This document shows, one piece after another, positions 1 to 8,757 of a stretch of DNA of 64,000 nucleotides. The notes under the pieces were generated by a model. It saw only the letters and a list, made by a program, of their open reading frames with translations, was not told where the DNA came from and did not search any database. Position numbers and translations under genes: made by a program. Source of the stretch: CAVUCH01 sp963739995 (GTDB lineage: Bacteria > Acidobacteriota > Vicinamibacteria > Vicinamibacterales > JAENWD01). Positions within the stretch are counted from its first letter, which is position 1. Each line of letters starts with the position of its first letter. The stretch spans positions 248,001 through 312,000 of the forward strand of contig CAVUCH010000013.1 of the NCBI GenBank assembly GCA_963739995.1, given 5' to 3'.

Positions 1-1539
1 CCGTTGGCTTCGCAGGCGTCGGCGGCGAGGATTCCCGGACCTCCAGCGTTCGTCAGGATCGCCACCCGCCTTCCACGCGGGATCGGCTGGTGAGCCAGAA
101 GAGCGGCAACGTCGAAGAGTTCCTCCAGCGTGTTCGTACGAATCACGCCTGCCTGATGAAACAGTGCATCGACGACGGTGTCGGTCGCCGCCAGGGCGCC
201 TGTATGGGACGATGCCGCTCGCGCACCCGCGCCAGACCGACCCGCTTTTACCGCCACGATCGGCTTGATGCGCGCAACACGCCGCGCAATCTCGCCGAAT
301 TTCTTCGGGTTCCCGAAGCTCTCCAGATACAGGAGGATCACAGAGGTACGGGGATCCTCGGCCCAGTACCTGAATCAAGTCGTTCCCGGAGACGTCGATC
401 TTGTTGCCCACGGACACAAAGCTCGAAATCCCGATGTTGAGTTGTCGCGCGTAATCCAGAATCGCGAGGCCAAGCGCTCCGCTCTGGGTGGACATCGCGA
501 CACCACCGCTCGGCGGATACACGGGCGAAAAGGTCGCGTTGAGCCGCACGACGGGATCGGTGTTGAGAAGCCCCATGCAGTTCGGACCAACAAGACGACA
601 ACCGGCGGAACGTACCTTTTCCAGGATTGCCAGTTCTCGCGCTCGCCCCTCTGGACCTGCCTCACCAAATCCGGCACTGATGACGCAGAGAGCACGGACG
701 CCTTTGGCAATACAATCCTCCACGACACTCATGACCTGCATCGCGGGCACCACGATGATCGCAAGGTCGACCACACCAGGAATGTCGGCAACGCGCGGAT
801 AAGCGCGAAGGCCCTGAAGCTCTCTGGCAGTTGGGTGTACGGGAATGATGGTGCCCGTGAACCCAACGGTCTGGAGATTGTGGAGGATCTCCGAACCAAT
901 CTTCCCACGCTCGCGGTTTGCCCCCGCTACAGCGACTGTTCGAGGCTCGAAGAAGCCTTTCATCGACGCCGTCGCCGCCAACTGCGATCGCTTGGCGGCC
1001 TTCTCCGCGAATTCGAGCGTGGGCTCGAGAGAAAGGTCAACGTGGAAAACGCCACCCTCGAATCGGCGCGACACGCGGAATCCTGACTCCAAAAACACGT
1101 CCATCATCTTGCGGTTCTCGCCCAGCACATACGCGTCGAATGTGCGGACTCTTTCTGTCCGCGCAAGGCTTGCCAGCTGCTCGAGCAACCGTGTGCCGAT
1201 GCCACGCCCTTGAAAGGCATCGGCGATCGCAAACGCCACCTCTGCGCGATCAGGATCGTTTGCAGTCCTGTAGTAGCCAGCAAATGCGACGATGCGCCCG
1301 CCGCACTCGCCGACCAGGGCCGCCCCAGCCGTAGTTTCTACGGGGATAAGTCCCGCGACCCGGGCTGGGTCCATATTCGGAACGCCGAAGAAGCGGTAGT
1401 AGCGACTCTCCGGCGACAAGCCAGCGAAGAAGGTGACGAGCGCGCCGATATCGTCTTGCCGTACGGAATGCAGCGGCAGGGTAGACCCATCACGCAGAAC
1501 TACATCACAGAGGCGATCGTTGACTGGCCCGGCTGACAC
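1..1539 (-). CDS. Bifunctional NDP-forming acyl-CoA synthetase / GNAT N-acetyltransferase, partial and frameshifted
   Basis: The start is GTG at 1539 with GGAGGG five bases upstream; the gene runs off the left edge. An N-terminal GNAT domain spans about residues 15-175, with the acetyl-CoA loop Q-G-R-G-I-G near residue 110. It is followed by a CoA-binding Rossmann domain from about residue 190 and a succinyl-CoA-ligase-like domain. The S-S-H-T-G segment near base 210 holds the His that is phosphorylated in ADP-forming acetyl-CoA synthetases. Family members either make acyl-CoA from an acid, CoA and ATP, or act as protein lysine acetyltransferases (Pat type). The reading frame changes near 368-371: the coding strand has one extra G after a CAG codon. 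Upstream and downstream frames both match the family, and the unshifted frame stays open to the edge. This is sequencing error or recent inactivation. It lies 14 bp downstream of the unknown gene ending at 1554, probably in one operon. Confidence 0.8.
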   Translation of the reverse strand, partial: MSAGPVNDRLCDVVLRDGSTLPLHSVRQDDIGALVTFFAGLSPESRYYRFFGVPNMDPARVAGLIPVETTAGAALVGECGGRIVAFAGYYRTANDPDRAEVAFAIADAFQGRGIGTRLLEQLASLARTERVRTFDAYVLGENRKMMDVFLESGFRVSRRFEGGVFHVDLSLEPTLEFAEKAAKRSQLAATASMKGFFEPRTVAVAGANRERGKIGSEILHNLQTVGFTGTIIPVHPTARELQGLRAYPRVADIPGVVDLAIIVVPAMQVMSVVEDCIAKGVRALCVISAGFGEAGPEGRARELAILEKVRSAGCRLVGPNCMGLLNTDPVVRLNATFSPVYPPSGGVAMSTQSGALGLAILDYARQLNIGISSFVSVGNKIDVSGNDLIQVLGRGSPYLCDPPVSGELREPEEIRRDCAACCAHQADRGGKSGSVWRGCASGIVPYRRPGGDRHRRRCTVSSGRRDSYEHAGGTLRRCRSSGSPADPAWKAGGDPDERWRSGNPRRRRLRSQR

Positions 1540-1553
1540 AGACACCCTCCGCG

Positions 1554-2399
1554 CTACTCGTACTCAATACTCGTAATCCGGCCACGCCAGTACGGGTAGG
1601 GACCGTCTGGCAACACCCAAGCGACTTCCCCTTCGAGAGGAATGCGTACTCCGTCACGCGCGTCATAGGCCCACACTCTGGCGTGCCACGGCATTCTGGT
1701 CACCGTACCATCCACGATTCGCGGTCGAGCGGAAGCATAGATCGACTCGATCAATCCGCTGTGTCCGAAACGGAAGTCCAGCGAGACGGTTGTTGGCCCA
1801 TCCGTCAACGTCGCCCGCGCAGTGTTCTCGTCGATCTCCGTCCAGTGGACACCTTGACCGGGCAAGAGCGCGGTTGGATACCAGACCGTTTCCGCGAGGT
1901 AGCGAAGAAGTTCGCCGGCCGCGGCATCCGGTGTCCCTCGCACATCCGCGACTGTCACGAGGCCAAGCAGCGTGGCATGCAGCAGTCCTTCCGCTGAGAC
2001 ATACGCGTCATGGACGAAGGCATTCAGACCTGGCGCCATCCGGACACGGCCATCCCAGTCGAAGCCCGGAGGTCGGGTGGTCACGATCTGACTCGACCAA
2101 AAGGGACGCCAGTTCGGCGTTGTCTCACCCATGTTGAATGTGCCCGTGTGCGTGAACTGTGCGACACCGATGATGCGCTGCCCGTCCTTCAGCACGGCCC
2201 GAAAGTAGCGTTGGACTGGCATAGGCAAGCCCCCGAGCTCGCGCGAGTCATATGTCAAATGCGCCATCGGCCGGCGACCCGCGTGAAGTCGCTCGTGCAG
2301 GCGCTCTGTTTGCTTCCTCCAGCGCGAGGCACCATACAACACAGCCGCACCGACAACTGCGGCCAAGACGCCAAGGGTCGAAGCGATCATCCGTACCAC
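1554..2399 (-). CDS. Membrane-anchored protein of unknown function (DUF6544/DUF6920-like)
   Basis: I do not recognise a biochemical function. One hydrophobic segment near the N-terminus (I-A-S-T-L-G-V-L-A-A-V-V-G) suggests a membrane anchor. The rest is soluble, with a W-R-P-F-W motif, a G-F-D-W-D motif, a P-G-L-N-A-F-V-H-D-A-Y segment and a C-terminal P-Y-W-R-G-R. This pattern resembles small bacterial families named DUF6544 or DUF6920; the name is from memory and is uncertain. I chose GTG at 2399 because GGAGG lies about eight bases before it. A GTG at 2429 in the same frame gives 291 residues, and an ATG at 2390 is also possible. The gene ends 14 bp before the acyl-CoA synthetase/GNAT gene, so co-transcription is likely. 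Confidence 0.6.
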   Translation of the reverse strand: MVRMIASTLGVLAAVVGAAVLYGASRWRKQTERLHERLHAGRRPMAHLTYDSRELGGLPMPVQRYFRAVLKDGQRIIGVAQFTHTGTFNMGETTPNWRPFWSSQIVTTRPPGFDWDGRVRMAPGLNAFVHDAYVSAEGLLHATLLGLVTVADVRGTPDAAAGELLRYLAETVWYPTALLPGQGVHWTEIDENTARATLTDGPTTVSLDFRFGHSGLIESIYASARPRIVDGTVTRMPWHARVWAYDARDGVRIPLEGEVAWVLPDGPYPYWRGRITSIEYE

Positions 2400-2559
2400 A
2401 TCGGTTCCCTCCGCCAACGGCACACCCACTAGAGAGGCAGGCCGTATGCCAAGCCCGTGCTCCGTCGCGCCGTCGCTCTGGCTACAGAAACCGGCGAGAA
2501 CCCGCTCCGCTCAGCGGCCCAATGTGGAAAATCCCGCACCGCAGCCGTGTTTGTTCCCT

Positions 2560-2703
2560 GCGTTGCCGACGTCGGGCTCCGGTCGGTTCTTGAGCTGCGG
2601 AAGCACGCGCCGGACGGCGCCCAGCATCCACCGGCCGCGTTCGTGTTCAGGAACGAGATCGGCGAGCCGGTGAAGGACATCCGTGACATCTGGGAGCGGA
2701 CGG
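2560..2703 (+). pseudogene. Tyrosine recombinase (phage-type integrase) remnant
   Basis: In the frame read from 2457, roughly 2577-2703 encodes L-E-L-R-K-H-A-P-D-G, then F-V-F-R-N-E-I-G-E-P-V-K, then I-W-E-R. That is the internal stretch typical of phage-type tyrosine recombinases, between the first catalytic Arg and the H-x-x-R box. No start, no catalytic H-x-x-R and no Tyr are present. The remnant points toward, and directly touches, the 3' end of the tRNA-Leu fragment at 2707. That is the usual arrangement of an integrase beside its tRNA attachment site. It is a dead relic. The similarity is judged by eye from a segment of about 40 residues. Confidence 0.5.
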
Positions 2704-2736
2704 CGTTGGTGCGGAAGAGAGGGCTCGAACCTCCAC
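2704..2736 (+). repeat. Direct repeat of tRNA-Leu 3' end, left copy
   Basis: The 33 bases at 2704-2736 are identical to 7434-7466, in the same orientation. They cover the tRNA 3' terminus (CCA, acceptor strand, T arm) and four bases beyond it. Direct repeats of this kind flank elements integrated at tRNA genes. The interval between the copies is about 4.7 kb and carries the kinase and amidohydrolase genes. Confidence 0.8.
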
Positions 2737-2762
2737 TCCCTTTCGGGAACAAGCTCCTGAGC
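2707..2762 (-). tRNA. 3' half of a tRNA-Leu, pseudo (attachment-site relic)
   Basis: Read on the minus strand, this starts in the anticodon loop (CTCAGGA). It continues through a leucine-type long variable arm (CCC-GAAA-GGG stem), an intact T arm and a 3' CCA end. No matching 5' half exists: the bases beyond 2762 do not pair with the anticodon-stem strand. The variable arm differs from the intact tRNA-Leu at 7437-7523, so it is not a simple copy of that gene. The integrase relic abuts its 3' end. The expected cause is site-specific integration at a tRNA 3' end. Confidence 0.75.
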
Positions 2763-3581
2763 CGTGTGAATCGAGTGGCCGCACGTGGTCAGAACCGCAC
2801 CCAACCGACGGCTTGCCAATCAGAAGTGATCCCAGACCGCCCCTTCGACTGAAGCTTGTCGCACATGCTCGCACAGACCTGGTGCTTCACCCTATTGGGG
2901 TTCCGCCTCCTGGGCCTTGCAGTTATCAGCTGCTGACCAGAACGCTACCGTCAGAACGCTACCGTCAGAACCCTCTTCAGATCACCGCTCCACCTCCAGC
3001 TGTCTGCTGCATAGTCGATCGAGCGGAACGATTCCAGCAGTTCGCCAGACTGGCCCATGGGTTCCCGCTCGCACCACAGCGACACCTGACGGCTACGTGC
3101 TCGTTCCCGGCCAGCTCTCTCGGCGGAGCCGCGATCACTGAACGCTTCACCACGGTCAGGAAGTTCCGGCCCAGACCGCGCCAGCCGATGGGCAGGCGCG
3201 AGATGGCAGCCGCCGCTGTTGTACTGCCTGACGGGCGAAGACTTCGGTAGCAAGCACGATCCGAAAGGCTCACTGCTTCGCACCACGCCTGACGGGTGGG
3301 CGTTCGACATCGGGGGACGGGGTTCACGGGGACGTTCGGGATCGAGCTCGCGGCGATTCCCGAAGCGGGATTCCCGACGCCGCTCGTCTCCACCCCAGTC
3401 GTCGCCACGCCTCCCGGCACGTGAGCGCACCGCGACTTACGCGCTGACGCCCCTGTCAGGAGTACCGGCGTCCGTTGCCAATACGGCTGCCACGATCGGC
3501 GAGCCGCGGTGGCAACGTCCGGGGCGATGACATGGTCGGGTCAGCGACACACGGCTCACGCAAGTGATTCGCTGCGCGGCC
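2763..3581. other. Non-coding or decayed spacer, no supportable gene
   Basis: About 820 bp in which no open frame on either strand looks like a protein. The frames are rich in Arg, Ser and Pro, typical of shadow frames in high-GC DNA. The only structure I see is a 14-bp word repeated in tandem near 2940-2970 (agaacgctaccgtc twice, with a third partial start). Its position beside the tRNA-Leu relic suggests leftover DNA from a lost element. Confidence 0.5.
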
Positions 3582-5906
3582 TCAATTGCTGGCAAGCGGA
3601 ACAGGCCTGGGCGGGAGTGGCACTGGTACCAGGGGCTCGAACCGGACTTGATCGATCACCCATCCGGCGGCAGTGCGCCGGAGGCTCATCGTCGCCTGGC
3701 TCTGGCTCCTGAGCTGCTGACGATCCGTCGTCACGAGCTCGTAGCGCCTGAGGAACCTCACTGTCGCGGTCGAGCCGGTCACGTTGATCCTGGGAGAGGC
3801 GATGTCCACGTCGATGCGGGTCGCGTGCCCGAATTCGCTGCGGAATGCCGATTCCTGGCTGCCGGCGAGCGTCGGCCACAGGCGCTTCAGCGCAGTCAGG
3901 TTGCGGTTCTCGAGCGCGGTCTCATACGACACGAGCAGCTCCGCGATCAGCCGTTCGGCGGTCGGCTCGGGAGGCGGCAGCGAGGGCGCAGATCCCGCCG
4001 TTGGCGAGGCGGCGGGTTCCGTGAGGGCAGCGGATGACGTATCGGGAGCCTTGCTGACCGGTGCGGGCGGCAGTGGCTCGGGCGGGGCTGCGCGCGGCGG
4101 CGGCGGCGGCGCGCTCTGTCCGGACGCCGACAGGTCCGCGCCGGGCGGCGGAGCGGTGCGTTCTCGATCTGCCCGGGCTCTCGCCGCCTGCGCGCGCGAT
4201 TCCGCTTCCGACTGAGCCGAGATCTCGGCGCTGTGAAAGAGCCCGCTCGCCTGATAAAACTTCGCGGTCGCTTCAGAGAGCTGTCCGGCCTCGTACATGC
4301 GTTGTGCGGTGCGCTCGGCAGCGATCGCGGCGTTGTACGCCGGCGCCGCGAGGGCGGCCGCACGGGCGGCACGTGCGGCAGCCTTCGCCTGAATCATGCG
4401 CGTGCGGGCGTCATCGGCGCCCCGCCCGCGCATTTGAGCGACGGCGTCCTGCATCAGTTGACGAGCGTCGGCGTTCCCAGGTGCGAGGCTCAGCACGTTG
4501 CCGGCGGCCCGCGACGCCTCATCGAAACGGCCGGCAGCGTAGTGCGCCCGCGCCTCGCGCACGCCCTTGCTCACGGCGTCGGCACTCCACGCCGCCCGGT
4601 CCCGAATGTATCGCGCTTCCTGGTGATCTGGATCCAGCACCAGCGCCGCATCCGCCTGTCGCCGGGCCTCCTCGAAGTTCCTCGATTCGAGCGCCTGGGC
4701 CGCCTGCCTCGACGCGGCTGCGACCGCCGACCGGTTGACCGGGGCTCGGATCGGAGCGCTGGCCGCCGGTTGCTGAGGCGGTGCCTGAGGCGAACGAGCA
4801 ACCCACATCGCAAACGCCGCAATCGCGAGCACCGCGGCAGCGGCCGCCGCCCAGAACCGCCGCGGCGAGAGTGGCTCCGATCGCCCCGATGCGCTCGGCT
4901 GAGTGTCGGCGCGCGGTCCTGCGCCGGCCGAGGGCGTGGTACTGCCGGGCGCCACCCGCGCGGGCGCAGGCGAGGAGGGCGTTCGGCGTTGCGCCATGGT
5001 GGGCGCATCCGCAGGGACAGCCGAATCCGACGGAGGCCGCGGAAACGACTCATCCGGAGGACGGCCGTGCCCGCCCGAGGCGGGACGTCCAGCCGCGATC
5101 ACCTGTTGCCGGGCGACGGCCAGGTCCCGCAGCATGTCAGTCATGTGCTGATAGCGCTCGTCGCGCGGCTTGGCCAGCGCCCGCTCGACCACCGCGACGA
5201 GGTCCTCTGGAAGGCGCGGATTGAGGTTCGAGAGTGATTCCGGCTCCTCCTGAAGGATTTTGAAGAGCGTGGCTGCGAACGACTCCCCTTCGAACGCCTT
5301 CCGCCCGCCAAGGAGCTCGTAGAACACGACCCCGGCGGAAAAGATGTCGGACCGGTGATCGGCACGCTCACCCCTCACCTGCTCGGGCGCCATGTAGTTG
5401 ATCGTGCCGACGATCTTGTTGCTGTTGGTGAGCTCCGAGCTCACCAGCCGGGCCAGGCCGAAATCCAGGATCTTCGCGGTGCCGACCTCCGTGATGAAGA
5501 TGTTCGCGGGCTTGATGTCCCGATGCACTACGCCGCGCGCGTGCGCGTACTCCAGCCCCTCGCAGACCTGGATGGCGAGGTCGACCTTGCGTGCGAGGCT
5601 CATGGGGTCCGGGGCGGCGAGCCGCCGCTGGAGGTCCTCGCCCTCCAGGTACTCCATCGCGAGATAGGGCTGCCCGTCGTGCTCGCCGAGGTCGTGAATC
5701 GTGATGATGTTGCGGTGAGACAGCTGCCCTGCGGCGCGTGCCTCGCGGAAGAAGCGCTCGCGCTGTTCGACACCCGCTTCGATGCTCTCCAAGATGACCT
5801 TGACCGCAACCACACGGTGGAGCAGCGTGTCGAACGCCCGGTAGACGACACCCATGCCGCCCTGTCCGATTCTTTCGACGAGCTGATAGCGGCCGATGCT
5901 GTTCAT
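3582..5906 (-). CDS. Membrane-anchored serine/threonine protein kinase with C-terminal NTF2-like domain
   Basis: A Hanks-type kinase domain occupies about residues 7-265. It shows the glycine loop G-Q-G-G-M-G (14-19), the ATP lysine K36, H-R-D (128-130) with D130 as catalytic base, D-F-G (148-150) and A-P-E (173-175), so it should be active. A Pro/Ala/Ser linker leads to one transmembrane helix (about 351-370). The outer part has an Ala-rich helical region resembling TPR or coiled-coil sequence, a second Pro-rich linker, and an NTF2/SnoaL-like domain (about 651-757). The family senses signals outside and phosphorylates targets inside. I chose ATG at 5906 with GAGAGG upstream; an in-frame start at 6002 would add 32 unlikely residues. 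It stands alone and lies between the two tRNA-Leu 3' repeats. Confidence 0.88.
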   Translation of the reverse strand: MNSIGRYQLVERIGQGGMGVVYRAFDTLLHRVVAVKVILESIEAGVEQRERFFREARAAGQLSHRNIITIHDLGEHDGQPYLAMEYLEGEDLQRRLAAPDPMSLARKVDLAIQVCEGLEYAHARGVVHRDIKPANIFITEVGTAKILDFGLARLVSSELTNSNKIVGTINYMAPEQVRGERADHRSDIFSAGVVFYELLGGRKAFEGESFAATLFKILQEEPESLSNLNPRLPEDLVAVVERALAKPRDERYQHMTDMLRDLAVARQQVIAAGRPASGGHGRPPDESFPRPPSDSAVPADAPTMAQRRTPSSPAPARVAPGSTTPSAGAGPRADTQPSASGRSEPLSPRRFWAAAAAAVLAIAAFAMWVARSPQAPPQQPAASAPIRAPVNRSAVAAASRQAAQALESRNFEEARRQADAALVLDPDHQEARYIRDRAAWSADAVSKGVREARAHYAAGRFDEASRAAGNVLSLAPGNADARQLMQDAVAQMRGRGADDARTRMIQAKAAARAARAAALAAPAYNAAIAAERTAQRMYEAGQLSEATAKFYQASGLFHSAEISAQSEAESRAQAARARADRERTAPPPGADLSASGQSAPPPPPRAAPPEPLPPAPVSKAPDTSSAALTEPAASPTAGSAPSLPPPEPTAERLIAELLVSYETALENRNLTALKRLWPTLAGSQESAFRSEFGHATRIDVDIASPRINVTGSTATVRFLRRYELVTTDRQQLRSQSQATMSLRRTAAGWVIDQVRFEPLVPVPLPPRPVPLASN

Positions 5907-6037
5907 GTCGGCTGCCTCTCGAGGGCCGCGAACGTGCCGCCGGCAGGGGGAGAGGCAATCTGGCAGCGATTGCCGGATGATAGCAGCAGACGACCCTGCC
6001 AATCAGCGGTGGGTCGAGCCGGTCGGGCTCGGGCCGG

Positions 6038-6952
6038 CTATCTGTCGAGCGGGAACAGGCGCTCGAAATTCTCGTGCATGATTTTCTCGCGAGCGCCCCC
6101 GTCTATGCCTGCTGCAGCCATCGCCTGACGCTGTGCTTCATGCACGCCGCTCTGCCATCCGCGAGGAAAGAACGACGAGTCGGTCCCGAACAGCAGCCGG
6201 TCCGGCCCTACGACCTGAAGGGCTTGCCGGAACACCCGGTCCAGCGTGAGTCCGGGGTAGTACTTGACCCAGCTGTTCGAGCTCGACGTGTCCAGATGGA
6301 TGGTGGGGCACTGGTCCGATGCAATCAGGGCCTCGCGAAGGAATCCAGCCCCGAAATGCGGGATGATCACCGGTACACGCGGGTGGCGGGACGCCACCGC
6401 GGAGAGCGAGAGGGGATCGCCGAGCCGCAGGTCGAATGGCGTCCCCAATCCGAGTTTCTTCCGCACGCCGACGGTCAGCACTCCGCAGTGCGCGAAGACG
6501 ACCGCGCCGTGCCCCTCGGCAGTCTCGAACACCGCATCGACCCGCTCGTCGTCGAGCCGGTACCTGTGCATGGCCGGAAACAGCGCCACGCCGCGCAACC
6601 CGAGCTCACCCAGCGCCCGCGTCAGCGTCCGTCCACTGTCGGCCGCCGTCGGGTCGAACATGAAGAAACCCACGAACCGGGTCGGATGACGCGCGACCGC
6701 AACGGCGACCGAATCCTCGTCGCTCGGCACACTCGCGATCAGGGCCGCGCGCGAGACGCGGTGCAGGTCCAGCTCCTTCACCCAGCGGTCGGCGAGGTTC
6801 TCCGGCGTGCTCGGGGGCTCCCAGCCGAGCAGTCCCGCTATGACGTTCGCGTGCTCGGCGGCCGGCAGGCGCTGCTGGTCACTGGCCACGAGGATCTCGA
6901 GAAAGCGCGACGAGAAGAAGTGACAGTGAACGTCGCAGATGGTGCTCATCAT
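6038..6952 (-). CDS. Amidohydrolase family protein (ACMSD/2-pyrone hydrolase-like TIM barrel)
   Basis: A 304-residue metal-dependent hydrolase of the Amidohydro_2 type. The N-terminal D-V-H-C-H supplies the first metal-binding His pair. The V-F-A-H-C-G segment and the I-I-P-H-F-G-A-G segment supply further His residues. F-G-T-D-S-S near the C-terminus supplies the conserved Asp. The length matches the family, which includes decarboxylases and lactone hydrolases; the substrate cannot be told from sequence. Two adjacent ATG codons (6952 and 6949) could both start. It is upstream of and co-directional with the kinase gene, 131 bp apart. Confidence 0.8.
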   Translation of the reverse strand: MMSTICDVHCHFFSSRFLEILVASDQQRLPAAEHANVIAGLLGWEPPSTPENLADRWVKELDLHRVSRAALIASVPSDEDSVAVAVARHPTRFVGFFMFDPTAADSGRTLTRALGELGLRGVALFPAMHRYRLDDERVDAVFETAEGHGAVVFAHCGVLTVGVRKKLGLGTPFDLRLGDPLSLSAVASRHPRVPVIIPHFGAGFLREALIASDQCPTIHLDTSSSNSWVKYYPGLTLDRVFRQALQVVGPDRLLFGTDSSFFPRGWQSGVHEAQRQAMAAAGIDGGAREKIMHENFERLFPLDR

Positions 6953-7433
6953 CGTGGCCGGACGAGGACAGTATCATGACGGAGACACCCTCGAGGACCC
7001 TTGACATGCGGGCTCACCAGGCCCACGGTCGCGCGTCTGCGGACGCTGACGCCGGCGCTGGGGTTACACGTGGGTAGCGTCTGCCTGCGGGTAGGGGTTA
7101 CAGAGAGCGACTGACGGGCCGGCATTGAGCATCGGCTGATTCGGCCGCGGAGTCCGAGTCCAAAGGCAAAGTGGAACGCAGACGTTCGCCGACAAGCCGT
7201 GCGAATGGTGTGCGAATTCGATGAGCACCCCACGCCGGCGGTCTGCCTTGATGGCCCGGGGAGTCGGAGACCGCGACCGTTCAAACGTCGACGGGTTGCG
7301 CCTGATCAGAGAGCCGGAGCGGCACTCCGCCCCGTCGCACACCCGTCGCACACGAGGCCCCTTCGAGCACCCTCACGTAGGCTCATGTGACGCTTGCTCG
7401 ACCGCTGAAAATGCCTTCGGGACGGGCCGAAAT
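6953..7433. other. Spacer without recognisable gene, downstream of tRNA-Leu
   Basis: About 480 bp between the amidohydrolase start and the tRNA-Leu 3' end. I find no frame with protein-like composition and no strong hairpin. If an element once integrated at this tRNA, this would be its tRNA-proximal end, where an integrase would normally lie, but no integrase trace is visible here. Confidence 0.45.
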
Positions 7434-7466
7434 CGTTGGTGCGGAAGAGAGGGCTCGAACCTCCAC
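7434..7466 (+). repeat. Direct repeat of tRNA-Leu 3' end, right copy
   Basis: This is the 3' part of the intact tRNA-Leu plus three flanking bases, identical to 2704-2736. With that copy it may mark the borders of an ancient integrated element. Confidence 0.8.
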
Positions 7467-7523
7467 CGCCTTGCGGGGACAAGCTCCTGAGGCTTGCGCG
7501 TCTGCCAGTTCCGCCACTTCCGC
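7437..7523 (-). tRNA. tRNA-Leu (anticodon CAG)
   Basis: An 87-nt tRNA with encoded CCA (7437-7439 on the plus strand reads TGG). The acceptor stem GCGGAAG pairs with CTTCCGC, discriminator A. The D arm GGCGGAACTGGCAGACGC is typical of leucine tRNA. The anticodon stem CAAGC/GCTTG encloses the loop CTCAGGA, so the anticodon is CAG, reading CUG. The long variable arm (CCCCGCAAGGCGG) marks class II. The 3' 33 bases are repeated at 2704-2736. Confidence 0.95.
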
Positions 7524-7680
7524 AGGTCGAGGGGATCACGTCGGCAGGACTCCAGAGTATAGCGAAACGGTCGGCTGCCGTCGAGCCGCGGCTCGGTAGT
7601 TGAACCGCTCGATGGCTGACCGGACACCCGGCCCGGCGGTTCTCCGGAATTGCCAAGGGCCCGCCCTCGCTGACGGGTTT

Positions 7681-7750
7681 GCACGCTCTCGTACCCTCGC
7701 AAACCGTCGCAACATTTTCGAACCTCGTCGCATCCTCGCACCTCGCGGAG
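7681..7750. repeat. Degenerate tandem repeat with about 10-bp period, block 1
   Basis: Successive ten-base units end in ctcgc, gtcgc, ttcg, gtcg and ctcgca. They are degenerate in sequence but kept in phase with the helical turn for about 70 bp. No coding frame explains this. A similar block lies at 7904-7994. Confidence 0.55.
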
Positions 7751-7903
7751 ACGGAATATGCTCTCCGCAGCCGTTCGACCCGGTACCTCAGGTTGGTCGG
7801 TCAGGGACGTCAGGGCGGATGGCTCCGCCCCGGCGTCCCGTGTGTTCAGTATCCGGAGCCTGCGAAGTCGAGGAGTGCGAAAAAAATGCACATGTGCGGG
7901 GTG

Positions 7904-7994
7904 AAATGAGGCGGTATGAGACATCATGAGGCACGGCGCCGGTGCCGATAAACCCAATGAAACCGCACGAGACCGCATGAGACGGCACGAGACA
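7904..7994. repeat. Degenerate tandem repeat with about 10-bp period, block 2
   Basis: Units such as aaatgag, gcggtatgag and acatcatgag are followed, after a GC-rich break, by accgcacgag, accgcatgag and acggcacgag. The core is a ten-base word, roughly ACCGCAYGAG. It ends about 20 bp before a TATAAT box (8017-8022) upstream of the 8.1-kb gene, so it could act as a phased bending or protein-binding array. It could also be a simple minisatellite. Confidence 0.6.
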
Positions 7995-8107
7995 AATCGG
8001 GCGGAATGGAACCGTCTATAATCCCGAACATCCTGACTATGACGTCTCGACGGATCCAGTTGGCGGCAGGCTTGCTTCGGGTGCATCATCGTCATAGGCA
8101 GGGACGC

Positions 8108-8509
8108 ATGAGCATGCGGTTCGAGAACACCACGCGCATCGAATCGGGCAGCCCGGCGGCGAGCGTCACGCTCGACGGCTTCGCCGAAGCCGTCGCCACC
8201 GCTGGAGGACTCGAGGTGCGCGGCCTCACGGCGCTCGACACGCTCGAAATCTGGACCCGCAATTCCCGCTACCGCGTCACCGTGCTGGATCCGCAGCGAT
8301 GCCGGGTGCTCATCGAGGGCGGCGCGTTCTTCCCGGTCCTGGCCGAAGCCACCATCGGCGGCGCCAGCTGCGGCGGCAGCATGCTGAAGGTCGGCTGGAT
8401 CGTCCAGGGCTTCTGCCTGGAGATCTTCTACCCGGGCGGTCGAATCGTCACCACGAGCGTGCGCCGCGTGCAGACGCAGCCACCGGACGCCGGACAGCGA
8501 CTGTTCTGA
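8108..8509 (+). CDS. Conserved-looking protein of unknown function
   Basis: I do not recognise this 133-residue protein. It has no signal peptide, membrane helix or catalytic motif that I can see. Its middle part alternates hydrophobic and polar residues (L-E-I-W-T-R-N-S-R-Y-R-V-T-V-L-D), suggesting a beta-rich fold. A Gly/Cys stretch (G-G-A-S-C-G-G-S) and a C-terminal Y-P-G-G-R-I-V-T-T-S-V-R follow. I chose ATG at 8108 because CAGGGA lies just upstream; an in-frame ATG at 8006 lies upstream of the TATAAT box at 8017 and is less likely. Codon composition is like that of its neighbours, so it is probably real. Confidence 0.6.
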   Translation: MSMRFENTTRIESGSPAASVTLDGFAEAVATAGGLEVRGLTALDTLEIWTRNSRYRVTVLDPQRCRVLIEGGAFFPVLAEATIGGASCGGSMLKVGWIVQGFCLEIFYPGGRIVTTSVRRVQTQPPDAGQRLF

Positions 8510-8757
8510 CGGGTACCCGCTGGCCACATCCGCCGCCACGCCCTCTCCGGTTTTCTCAGCAAGCACACGCCGCCGGCTCGACTTCTGATCGTGCTCGCCT
8601 TCCTCCTCGCGCTCCTTCTGCCGTTCGTCCGCCGGTTGCGTGCATGGTGGTGTGGCGGCAAGCCACCGACCGTCGAAGGGCTCCGCACCTTGCGCGCGGG
8701 TGGCCGCCGCGCTAGTCTCATGCCTTCGTGACCGACGCGAACAGAGGAGACCCGACC

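Noticed and set aside
2977..3430. Two overlapping minus-strand frames of about 150 codons
   Set aside because: Neither shows a recognisable domain, ribosome-binding site or codon pattern like the neighbours. Left as unexplained spacer.
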